Shown here one piece after another: positions 25,979 through 33,841 of a stretch of DNA of 64,000 nucleotides. The stretch's first letter is position 1; the number at the start of each line of letters is the position of its first letter. Source of the DNA: Flavobacteriales bacterium (lineage in GTDB: Bacteria; Bacteroidota; Bacteroidia; UBA10329); contig JACJZP010000010.1 in assembly GCA_020635535.1 (NCBI GenBank), positions 45,070 to 109,069 of the forward strand. The letters run 5' to 3'. The notes under the pieces are model-generated. The model had not been told where the DNA came from, made no database searches, and saw only the letters and a list, made by a program, of their open reading frames with translations. Made by a program: the position numbers and the translations under genes.

Positions 25979-27460
25979 TCAGACCGTAAAGCCAACTACA
26001 CAGACATCATCCACTTGGGCATTGGCCCCTTTCCATTCTTCAAATCGCGTCTGAATCCAATCTTCTCGAAGATCCTGCGGTATTTTTTCAAGTTCCTGTA
26101 GCCAGCTAATGACCCGCTTTCGCATAAGCTTCCGTGCATCTTTTCCACCAAACTGATCCTGTAGTCCGTCTGTGCACAGATACATTGTGTCGTTCGGATC
26201 AAGGTCAATCGTAATGTTCTCAAAAGGAACATCAGTGGAAAGATAATGCTCCCCAATACCGCGCCTTGTTCCTGGAATCTGTTTGGAATTACCAGTGTTG
26301 ATCACGGTGAGAGGCCTGCGTGCACCTGAGAACGTAACCTGGCTTAGCTTCTTATTGACCAAACAAATTCCAACGTCCATGCCGTCTGTTCCGTCTTTGA
26401 CTGTTGAGCCATTTCCTGCAAACGTCATCTCGATCTTGGTGTTGAGAAGCTCAAGAATTTCAGATGGAGACTGAACATTCTGCTCAATAACCACCTCATT
26501 CAGGTAACTATGACCAACAATGGACATCAATGCTCCGGGAACTCCGTGTCCGGTACAGTCGGCAACAGCTATCAAGGCCCGATCGGCATCAAACCGATGG
26601 AACCAGTAAAAATCACCGCTTACAATGTCGCGAGGTCTGTTAAACACCAGACACTCCTTAAAGAAGGAATTCAATTCGCTTCGCGTGGGCAGCATAACCT
26701 CTTGAATGGTACTGGCATATTCAAGACTACTTACTATTTCCGTGTTCTGGGCGTGAATTTCAGAGCTGGCCTGTTCCAACGCCTGCCTCGACTGTTCCTC
26801 AGCCGAAAGTATCTGGTTCAACATGGGATAGATAATGGCTCCAATGAGGAGCATGACCAATACTGAAACAAGGACATTCCTGACCAGCTCATTTCTGGCC
26901 TCTTGCAGAAAGGAATCGAAGGGATAATCAGCTTCTATGACCGCAAACACTTTCCCTTCAGAATTTTTCAACGGACAAACCGCGGACAACCAAGTTCCGT
27001 GGTCATCTTGAAATTGTGGAATGGTTCCTCCGGTATGGTAGATGTCCTTCAGGCGGGATGGCGGGCTTTGGTAATGCCATCCGTAAGCAGCGCCACCACT
27101 GCTGGAAATTCCTCCAAGGAATCTGCTGGTTGCGGAATCATAAGTTAAGGTGTAAATCGGGGTTTTCAGTCGATTGCTTTCCACTGCTCGTTGGAACAAT
27201 TGACGGTACATGCCATACACACCATTTAGAGAAAGGCCGGCTGTATCTCCATTTGGCGGGAACTCCTTGAGAACTCCTTCTACAGCATCGCGATCAACCT
27301 GTTCCGAAAGCGTTGAAGCAATACCATAAAGTTTTGAAAGGGTACTCTCTTCTGCCTGTTGCAACTGGTGATCGTAATTGTAGCCTATCAAATAGGCGGA
27401 AAGTGCAATAAGGCCTCCGTAAACAACAAGATAAATCCGAAATGCTGTACGTAACTTCAA
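25979..27460 (-). CDS. Membrane-bound SpoIIE/PP2C-type phosphatase with extracytoplasmic sensor
   Basis: 493 residues. A membrane segment at about 7-27, a periplasmic sensor loop to about 190 (GGTIPQFQDDHGTWLSAVCP), a second membrane segment near 195-215, a short coiled coil, then a PPM-type phosphatase. Metal-binding acidic motifs are intact: DIVSGDFYW, ADCTGHGVPGAL, GMDVGICL, TDGLQDQFGG and QVDDVCVVG. Such proteins dephosphorylate anti-sigma-antagonist-type or other serine-phosphorylated partners in response to external signals. No partner is encoded nearby. Confidence 0.9.
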   Translation of the reverse strand: MKLRTAFRIYLVVYGGLIALSAYLIGYNYDHQLQQAEESTLSKLYGIASTLSEQVDRDAVEGVLKEFPPNGDTAGLSLNGVYGMYRQLFQRAVESNRLKTPIYTLTYDSATSRFLGGISSSGGAAYGWHYQSPPSRLKDIYHTGGTIPQFQDDHGTWLSAVCPLKNSEGKVFAVIEADYPFDSFLQEARNELVRNVLVSVLVMLLIGAIIYPMLNQILSAEEQSRQALEQASSEIHAQNTEIVSSLEYASTIQEVMLPTRSELNSFFKECLVFNRPRDIVSGDFYWFHRFDADRALIAVADCTGHGVPGALMSIVGHSYLNEVVIEQNVQSPSEILELLNTKIEMTFAGNGSTVKDGTDGMDVGICLVNKKLSQVTFSGARRPLTVINTGNSKQIPGTRRGIGEHYLSTDVPFENITIDLDPNDTMYLCTDGLQDQFGGKDARKLMRKRVISWLQELEKIPQDLREDWIQTRFEEWKGANAQVDDVCVVGFTV

Positions 27461-27534
27461 ATTAAGAGCAGGGTTAATTGCTGCTTTAACGAAGTTATGC
27501 CAGTGTTGTTGCGGGCGTAAGCAGGCATACAGGC

Positions 27535-30126
27535 CTATTCGCCCAACATGCCTTTGATCATCTCGTTGGTTTCAGAAGCACGTACTTCAGCCATTATGGT
27601 CGATATCTCGGCCAACATGGTAGTTGCTTCTTCGGTCTGAGATGTTTCTGCAACTTGTCGCAAGCCATTCAACACCTGAATGGCCGAGAGACGCATCCAC
27701 CAAGCACCCTCATTTAGTGCAAGGTCTTTCAGCATAGGAAGTCCTTTCTTCTGTGTTGAGAGGTCTTGGTTCATCAAGTACTTACCGAAGATCTGCACGT
27801 AAACGTATTTGTCGTTAGGGTCAGATATCTTATCGATATTGTTCAGGAAGAATTGCAGCTGATCAGCCCCTCCTTTTTTGGAATACAGCGATGCAATGGA
27901 TGAAACAAGCGACCCTGATGCATCTTTTTCTGTCTCTTTGGCAATGGACAATGCCCGATCTTCGTCATACTGGGCAATTGCCTTCAGCGTTGAGCCAAGC
28001 ACCATATAAGACCGGTCTTTCATTGCTCCCTCAATAGCGGCTCTAACGCTCTCATCGTCTGCAAACTGGCTTGCCAGAAAGTCGATTGCTTCTGCTCGAA
28101 CAGATGATTTTGGGTCTTTTTGCGCGATTGCTTTCAACTTGTTCTTTAGAGACAGGGTATCGGAAACAGCTTTTCCCTTGAGGGTAGAAATTGCCATTTT
28201 GCGTGTGGCCCAGTAATCATCATCCAACATAGAGACCATGACATCAATGGCTCCTTGGTCTGCGGTGCTCTTAAGGCCTTTGAACGCTTCAGCCTTGTCA
28301 AGGTATAAGGGAGCGTTTTTAAGCATGAAAACATACTCTGCGGCAGTCAGATCTTCATCCTTGGTTCCAAGCAGCATGTTTTCGGCATCTACGTTTACCC
28401 ATTCTGGCTGGCCAAGAACGTCAAACTCAAATGTCTGTTCTTTCTCTGTCAGCTCTATGCGGTATCTGTTTACTGCTCCACCGAAGTACACGTCAACATC
28501 CATAGGAATGCGGTACAGTGGAAACTCAGCCAAGTTCTGGTTCTGCGTAATTGTGACCAGATACTTGTTGTTTGCGGCATCGTACTGGTGTTCAATATTA
28601 AGCTCAGGATGACCTTTGGCATAGAACCACTGGTTGAAGAACCAATTCAGGTCCATACCAGTGATTTCTTCCATTGCCAAACGCAACTGGTGCATTTCAA
28701 CAGCTTGGAACTTGTTCTCTTTCAGGTAAAGATTGAGCCCCTTGAAGAATGCGGAGTCGCCAATGGTTTTGCGAAGCATGTGAAGGATGCGACCGCCTTT
28801 GTTATAAGAGTGTGCATCGAACATGTCCTCCTTGTCCTCATAGTAGAATCGGATCATGTCTTTGTGGCCTGTTTGTGCAAGCGATGCGATGTACTGTCTC
28901 ATTTGCTCATTGCCGTGCTTGTCGGCCTCATCGCGCCCATGTCGGTGCTCCAGCCACAGGTATTCACCGTATGTGGCAAAAGATTCGTTAAGCGGAAGGT
29001 TGCTCCAGCTCTCGCAGGTAACCAGATCACCAAACCAATGGTGGAACAGTTCGTGCGCAATGATGCGCTCATTGTCTCCGTCCAGCAATTCCCGATCGGT
29101 TCTGTGGAGGAACTCACCGTGAATTGTTGCAGTGGTGTTCTCCATTGCGCCAGAAACATAGTCGCGTACCACCACTTGGCTATACTTCTCCCAAGCGTAA
29201 GGGTAGTTGAGCACATTGGAATAGAATTCCAACATGTTGGGAGTTTCACCGAAAATGTCTTTGGCGTATGGTTCAAAGGCGGGTTCAACATAGTAGTCTA
29301 CATCAATTCCTTTCCATTTGTCTTTAACAACGGCAAACTCTCCAATGGCCATCATGGCGAGATACGGGGCATGCGGTTTAGACTGCTTCCAATAGTCCGT
29401 TCTGGTTCCATCTCCATTCGGTTTGGAGCTGATGAGAAGACCATTAGAAAGGGTAACGTAGCGACTGTCAACAGTTATCTTGATCTCTTGAGTCATATTC
29501 TCATTTGGCGAATCAATGGTAGGGAACCAGCAAGAACTTGATTCCGTTTCGCCTTGAGTCCATATCTGCTTTGGCTTGTCTTTGTCCTCGCCCAAAGGGT
29601 TTATGAAGTAAAGCCCCTTTGCATCCATGATAGCCGCACTTCCCTGAGCATCCAGCTCTTCTGGCTTGGCCACATAATCCACCCAAATTTGAACAGACTC
29701 ATTTCGAGTGTACTCCTTGTCCAAGGTGATGTAGATCTTTTCTTTGTCGTAGGTGTATTTCAAGGCCTGAAGCTGGCCATTCTTGCGAAGGCTAACCGCA
29801 CGCAGGTCAAATCCCTTGGCATCAAGTGTAAGCTTGTCTGTAGCGTAGAAATATGGTCTCAGCGTCAGTTCGGCCTTGCCCATCAATTGTTGCTTTTCCC
29901 AGTTGAATCTTACATCCAGAGACGTATGTATCAGGTCGAAGGTTCTTGTATTGGAGGCGCGGTATTCTCCTTTTTCCAACTCGGCAGGCCCTTCAACCAC
30001 CACATCTATGCTCTCGGAAGGTTCAACTGCCGTGGTCGCCTCTTTCTGTGTTTTACACGCGGTAAAGCTCATGGCAATGGTTGCTACCAACATCAATGAG
30101 CGGATATTTAGAGTCAGAATTCTCAT
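27535..30126 (-). CDS. M1-family aminopeptidase lipoprotein with C-terminal HEAT-like repeats
   Basis: 863 residues from the ATG at 30126, chosen because a -7 box lies upstream of it and it gives a lipoprotein signal (SFTAC, Cys24). The aminopeptidase motif GAMEN (326-330) and zinc site HELFHHW (His358, His362, third ligand Glu381 in LNESFATYGE) are intact. Unlike the other two M1 genes here it has a canonical GAMEN. The last 250 residues are helical repeats resembling HEAT units (TRKMAISTLKGKA, SSVRAEAIDFLAS). Probably a surface or periplasmic aminopeptidase. Confidence 0.92.
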   Translation of the reverse strand: MRILTLNIRSLMLVATIAMSFTACKTQKEATTAVEPSESIDVVVEGPAELEKGEYRASNTRTFDLIHTSLDVRFNWEKQQLMGKAELTLRPYFYATDKLTLDAKGFDLRAVSLRKNGQLQALKYTYDKEKIYITLDKEYTRNESVQIWVDYVAKPEELDAQGSAAIMDAKGLYFINPLGEDKDKPKQIWTQGETESSSCWFPTIDSPNENMTQEIKITVDSRYVTLSNGLLISSKPNGDGTRTDYWKQSKPHAPYLAMMAIGEFAVVKDKWKGIDVDYYVEPAFEPYAKDIFGETPNMLEFYSNVLNYPYAWEKYSQVVVRDYVSGAMENTTATIHGEFLHRTDRELLDGDNERIIAHELFHHWFGDLVTCESWSNLPLNESFATYGEYLWLEHRHGRDEADKHGNEQMRQYIASLAQTGHKDMIRFYYEDKEDMFDAHSYNKGGRILHMLRKTIGDSAFFKGLNLYLKENKFQAVEMHQLRLAMEEITGMDLNWFFNQWFYAKGHPELNIEHQYDAANNKYLVTITQNQNLAEFPLYRIPMDVDVYFGGAVNRYRIELTEKEQTFEFDVLGQPEWVNVDAENMLLGTKDEDLTAAEYVFMLKNAPLYLDKAEAFKGLKSTADQGAIDVMVSMLDDDYWATRKMAISTLKGKAVSDTLSLKNKLKAIAQKDPKSSVRAEAIDFLASQFADDESVRAAIEGAMKDRSYMVLGSTLKAIAQYDEDRALSIAKETEKDASGSLVSSIASLYSKKGGADQLQFFLNNIDKISDPNDKYVYVQIFGKYLMNQDLSTQKKGLPMLKDLALNEGAWWMRLSAIQVLNGLRQVAETSQTEEATTMLAEISTIMAEVRASETNEMIKGMLGE

Positions 30127-30159
30127 ACTATGCTTTTCTTTGGTTCCTGAAACGGGCGG

Positions 30160-30167
30160 CAAAAATA
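30160..30167 (-). promoter_or_regulatory. Candidate -7 box of the M1 aminopeptidase gene
   Basis: The minus strand reads TATTTTTG, matching TAnnTTTG, 33 bp upstream of the chosen start. The longer open frame's ATG at 30162 overlaps this box, which supports the internal start. Confidence 0.4.
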
Positions 30168-30211
30168 GCCTATGATCAAGGAATACTCCGAGGATTAATG
30201 TTTTTTAAGAG

Positions 30212-30715
30212 ATGAGCACGCAGGTAAAGGTTTCCAATAAAGAGTTTGAGGTGATTTTTGAAACAGAGTCAAAGACCAGTGGAACAATCAATGGCAAAGC
30301 GTTCAATTTGGATATAAGTCAGCTTGGACCGAACATTTACCATGTCATTAAAGACAACCGTTCTTACCGCTTGGAGGTTTTGGAGCCTGCCGATGGAAAA
30401 GCCCGACTCAAAGTGAATGGAACGATTTACGAAGCTGAGACCGTAGATAAGTTCGATGCGTTGCTAAAAAGTCTTGGAATGGAAAAAGGCGGGGTGAGCA
30501 AAGTGAACGAACTTAAGGCACCCATGCCCGGACTAGTGCTCGATGTCCATGTTAATCCTGGCGATGCTATCAAAAAAGGAGACAAGATACTTGTGCTTGA
30601 GGCCATGAAGATGGAAAATGTCATCAAAGCCCCAGCAGATGCTACAGTGGCCTCAGTTGAGGTGCAAAAAGGACAAACGGTGGATAAGAACCAAGTAATG
30701 GTTCGGTTCGCTTAG
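30212..30715 (+). CDS. Biotin carboxyl carrier protein of a carboxylase
   Basis: 167 residues. The C-terminal 70 residues are a biotinyl domain with the attachment motif LEAMKMENV, biotinylated at Lys133. The N-terminal half is the extended domain seen in Bacteroidota carrier subunits of propionyl-/acyl-CoA carboxylase or methylmalonyl-CoA decarboxylase complexes. No carboxyltransferase or biotin carboxylase gene is adjacent, so the partner is elsewhere. The 3' end overlaps the PfkB kinase gene by 4 bp. Confidence 0.9.
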   Translation: MSTQVKVSNKEFEVIFETESKTSGTINGKAFNLDISQLGPNIYHVIKDNRSYRLEVLEPADGKARLKVNGTIYEAETVDKFDALLKSLGMEKGGVSKVNELKAPMPGLVLDVHVNPGDAIKKGDKILVLEAMKMENVIKAPADATVASVEVQKGQTVDKNQVMVRFA

Positions 30716-31641
30716 TCGTTCACTAACGATATATCAAACTGTACCAGATCGATGAAGTCCTGAACACGGTCATCGATCTCATCTTGAGTCAGACCGATCA
30801 ATCGCTCCGTTCCGAACTTTTCTACGCAGAAAGAAGCCATTGCTGAACCGAAAATGATAGCGCGCTTCATATTGTCGAAAGAAATATCTCTTGTGCTTGC
30901 CAAGTAGCCGATAAAACCACCGGCAAAGCTATCGCCAGCGCCAGTTGGATCAAATACCTCTTCCAATGGAAGCGCTGGAGCGAAGAACACAGACTCTTTA
31001 TTGAAAAGAAGCGCTCCGTGCTCTCCCTTTTTAATAACCAGATACTGAGGCCCCATATTCAGAATGACCTGAGCTGCTTTTACCAAAGAAAACTCTCCTG
31101 AAAGTTGGCGCGCTTCTTCATCGTTTATGGTCAATACATCAATCTTTTTAAGAACAGCTTTCAGTTCTTCTAAAGCAATATCCATCCAGAAGTTCATGGT
31201 GTCCAACACAACCAACTTCGGGCGGTTCTTCAATTGGTTTATAACCGACATTTGTACCGCTGGAGTCAAGTTCCCAAGCATCAGAAACTCGCAGTTCTGG
31301 TACTCGTCAAGAACTACAGGCTCAAAATCTGCCAATACGTTCAGCTCGGTAGCCAAAGTATCGCGTGTATTCATGTCATTATGGTACTTCCCACTCCAGA
31401 AAAATGTCTTTTCGCCTTGCCTTATTTGAATGCCATCGGTGTTGGCTCCGTGCTTACGTAGGTTTTCTAATGCATCATCTGGGAAATCATCGCCAACCAC
31501 AGAAACCATGTTTATCGGTTTGTTGAAATAGGATGCAGCCAACGAAATGTAGGTGGCAGCACCACCAACTATCTTATCGGTTTTTCCGAACGGAGTTTCA
31601 ATGGCATCGAATGCAACAGTTCCGACAGTAAGCAGGCTCAT
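30712..31641 (-). CDS. PfkB-family carbohydrate/nucleoside kinase
   Basis: 309 residues from the ATG at 31641; the open frame continues to 31713 into the tRNA promoter and is unlikely. The ribokinase fold is shown by the N-terminal GGAATYISLAASYF block and the C-terminal signature DPTGAGDSFAGGF with its catalytic Asp. The phosphorylated substrate is not determined by these motifs; Bacteroidota members of this subgroup are usually just called sugar kinases. Confidence 0.9.
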   Translation of the reverse strand: MSLLTVGTVAFDAIETPFGKTDKIVGGAATYISLAASYFNKPINMVSVVGDDFPDDALENLRKHGANTDGIQIRQGEKTFFWSGKYHNDMNTRDTLATELNVLADFEPVVLDEYQNCEFLMLGNLTPAVQMSVINQLKNRPKLVVLDTMNFWMDIALEELKAVLKKIDVLTINDEEARQLSGEFSLVKAAQVILNMGPQYLVIKKGEHGALLFNKESVFFAPALPLEEVFDPTGAGDSFAGGFIGYLASTRDISFDNMKRAIIFGSAMASFCVEKFGTERLIGLTQDEIDDRVQDFIDLVQFDISLVND

Positions 31642-31672
31642 TTTGTGCGATTTAAGATTTTTCGCAAAGGTA

Positions 31673-31703
31673 TTGGATAATATGAGTGAGCAAACTACAT
31701 TTG
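31673..31703 (+). promoter_or_regulatory. tRNA-Asn promoter
   Basis: TTG (31673-31675), 20 bp, TACATTTG (31696-31703). The predicted start is near 31710, a few bases before the mature tRNA. The element lies in the upstream region of the divergent PfkB gene. Confidence 0.6.
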
Positions 31704-31715
31704 CACCCCTCATTT

Positions 31716-31789
31716 TCCTCCTTAGCTCAGTCGGTTAGAGCATCTGACTGTTAATCAGAGGGTCCTTGGTTCGAGCCCAAGAGGAGGAG
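31716..31789 (+). tRNA. tRNA-Asn (GUU)
   Basis: Complete cloverleaf: acceptor TCCTCCT with AGGAGGA, D arm GCTCAGTCGGTTAGAGC, anticodon stem TCTGA/TCAGA around CTGTTAA (anticodon GTT), T arm CTTGG-TTCGAGC-CCAAG, discriminator G. CCA is not encoded. Confidence 0.96.
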
Positions 31790-31800
31790 CTTGAAAACGA

Positions 31801-31836
31801 AGGGGTTATATCAAAACACGATGTGACCCCTTTTTT
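31801..31836 (+). terminator. Terminator of tRNA-Asn
   Basis: Stem AGGGGT / ACCCCT (31801-31806 with 31826-31831) followed by a T run, 11 bp after the tRNA. Confidence 0.7.
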
Positions 31837-32003
31837 ATTTGCACAAAACTTGCACGGAGATTGTGCTTAGAATGAGGCGTCTTTGACCTGATGACCCTTG
31901 GTTTTTAATCGATCCGACTCCTGCATTCTCCACCAAGCTCAAGGCGAATCATCCATATCCAATTTGACGCGGTTCATCAGGAATTTCGATTTTAGCAATC
32001 GGT
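31837..32003. other. Non-coding stretch between tRNA-Asn and the truncated regulator gene
   Basis: About 170 bp with no usable reading frame. It has a direct repeat TTGCAC (31839, 31850) and an inverted pair GCACAA (31841) / TTGTGC (31861). Such short repeats beside a tRNA can be attachment-site debris, but no integrase or duplicated tRNA end is visible, so I only note it. Confidence 0.3.
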
Positions 32004-33794
32004 TTGATTCGAACTGCTTCAAATAGCATTGCCGTTCTCCCGTTCGTGAACATGAGTTCCGATGCGGAGAATGAGTACTTCAGCGATGGAATTACCGAAG
32101 AGATCATCAACGCGCTGGCGAAGATCAATGGGCTGAAGGTCACATCGAGAACTTCTGCATTTCACTTCAAGGGAAAGAACATTCCCATGCCAACCATAGG
32201 GAAGGAGTTGGGTGTTTCAACGTTGCTTGAAGGCAGCGTTCGCTTGGCAGGGAATTCCATGCGGATTACAGCACAGTTGATTGATGCGGCTGAGGATTTT
32301 CATTTCTGGTCTGAGACTTGGGATAGAAAACTGGACAACGTTTTCGAGGTACAGGATGAGATCAGTTTGCTGATTGCCGACCGCTTGCGCGAGCATTTCG
32401 GACACTTTGAAATTCAGGAGCATTTGGTGGAACCGAACACCCAAAGTTTGGACGCCTACAAGCTCTTTCTCAAAGGTCGACAGACGTTCAATAAGTGGAA
32501 TCCAGAGGACGTGAAGCAGTCGATGGCGTATTACCAACAGGCGTTGGAAATAGACCCGAATCACGCGGAGGCGATGGTCGGGCTGGCGGATGCATACAGC
32601 TTTCTGGCAACCATTACGGTTATTCCGTACGAAGAAGGTTGGAGCAAATGTGCCGAGCTGACTCTGAAAGCGTTGACCATCAACAACCGATTGGCTGCGG
32701 CTTATTATAACCTGGCCAATTTGGCGTTCTTCACCAAGTTCAGCTATCGCGAGGCATTTGAGCACGGAAGCAAGGCGGTCAGTGTAAATCCGAACCATGT
32801 GGAATCGCAGCAATTCATGGCGTTCCTCTACATTTTGGCGGGCAAAAAAGTAGATGCCAGAAAACACTTGGATGCGGCTTTGAGTATCGACCCGCTTTCG
32901 CAGGAAACGCAGTTCTACAGCGGTTACATTGAGTACATGTCGGATAATTATTCCGAAGCCGTAAAGCAATTGGACAGATGCTTGGAGGTTAACCCAATGA
33001 ACATTCCTGTGCATTCGGTCAAAACGCTTTGTCTGCTCAAATTGGGGCGGTATGATGAGGCGATCTCTTACTTCGATGCGCTGCCATCTGAGATTGTTGT
33101 GGCTGGTGAAAAGGCGGGCTCGCAGGCTTTGGGTTATGCCATGAAGGGTGATAAGGTCAATGCTCAAAAATTAGAGGAGTTGTTGAATGAAATGGCCAAT
33201 GGCGAAGATGGTTTTACGGCAGACTCCTACCGTTTCTTACTTGCTGGTGCAACGGGCCGAAATGATGACGCCTTTGCATGGGTCGAAGGAGCTTTGAAAA
33301 TGGGTTCGCCACTATTGCTGTTACGCTATTCTGATCCGTTGGTCAATCCGATACAAAAGGATCCGCGTTACGCGGAGTTTCATCATCAGCTTTTTCCCGA
33401 AGACCTATTTGGAGAGAAGAAAGAAGCGACCAAAAAGAAAGCCTTGCTTGATGATGCCGCAGCAGCGGATTACAAAGCCAAGTTGCAAGAGCTCATCGAA
33501 ACGGATAAATCGCATCTCAATCCAGATGTTTCATTACGCTCGTTGGCAGATGAATTGGGTATTCATGCCAACCAGCTTTCGTGGTTGCTGAATGATGGTT
33601 TTGGCAAGAACTTCAACGAGTTCATCAACCATTATCGTGTGGAGGAATTCAAGCAGTTGTCTAAACTTCCAGAGAACGCCCATCTCACCATCATGTCCAT
33701 TGCCTACGATTGTGGTTTCAACTCCAAGACCGTTTTCAATACCTATTTCAAGAAGGAAACTGGGCTTACGCCCAAACAGTTTCTGAACGGGTAA
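32004..33794 (+). CDS. TolB-N-like / TPR / AraC-type regulator, 5' end abnormal
   Basis: 596 residues counted from a TTG. Residues 8-110 are the FlgO/TolB-N-like domain (SIAVLPFVNMSSDAENEYFS, DGITEEIINAL), about 140-400 are TPRs (MAYYQQALEIDPNHAEAMVG), and about 500-596 an AraC-type HTH (LRSLADELGIHANQLSWLLN, SIAYDCGFNSKTVF). Full-length relatives carry an N-terminal region, often with a membrane segment, before SIAVLPF. Here an in-frame stop lies 39 bp upstream, and the first ATG (32052) would cut into the conserved domain. The gene may be 5'-truncated, next to tRNA-Asn. No target genes are obvious. Confidence 0.8.
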   Translation: MIRTASNSIAVLPFVNMSSDAENEYFSDGITEEIINALAKINGLKVTSRTSAFHFKGKNIPMPTIGKELGVSTLLEGSVRLAGNSMRITAQLIDAAEDFHFWSETWDRKLDNVFEVQDEISLLIADRLREHFGHFEIQEHLVEPNTQSLDAYKLFLKGRQTFNKWNPEDVKQSMAYYQQALEIDPNHAEAMVGLADAYSFLATITVIPYEEGWSKCAELTLKALTINNRLAAAYYNLANLAFFTKFSYREAFEHGSKAVSVNPNHVESQQFMAFLYILAGKKVDARKHLDAALSIDPLSQETQFYSGYIEYMSDNYSEAVKQLDRCLEVNPMNIPVHSVKTLCLLKLGRYDEAISYFDALPSEIVVAGEKAGSQALGYAMKGDKVNAQKLEELLNEMANGEDGFTADSYRFLLAGATGRNDDAFAWVEGALKMGSPLLLLRYSDPLVNPIQKDPRYAEFHHQLFPEDLFGEKKEATKKKALLDDAAAADYKAKLQELIETDKSHLNPDVSLRSLADELGIHANQLSWLLNDGFGKNFNEFINHYRVEEFKQLSKLPENAHLTIMSIAYDCGFNSKTVFNTYFKKETGLTPKQFLNG

Positions 33795-33800
33795 AAAAGA

Positions 33801-33835
33801 AGGGCCACCAAGGTTCTCACAACCCTGATGGCCCT
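33801..33835. terminator. Bidirectional hairpin between convergent regulator and receptor genes
   Basis: Arms AGGGCCA (33801-33807) and TGGCCCT (33829-33835), loop 21 bases, flanked by an A run on the left and CCACTTTT on the right. It lies exactly between the two stop codons. Confidence 0.6.
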
Positions 33836-33841
33836 CCACTT

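Noticed and set aside
28588..29541. A 317-codon open frame antisense to the M1 aminopeptidase
   Set aside because: It is a shadow of the coding strand; no domain, no start context, and the opposite strand carries conserved catalytic motifs at the same place.
31695..31705. CTnDOT-like attachment core resembling GTAnnTTTGC beside tRNA-Asn
   Set aside because: The match is explained by the TAnnTTTG promoter box of the tRNA, and no integrase or element end is present.
32217..33167. A 316-codon open frame antisense to the AraC/TPR gene
   Set aside because: Shadow frame; the plus strand codes for clear TPR and HTH motifs.
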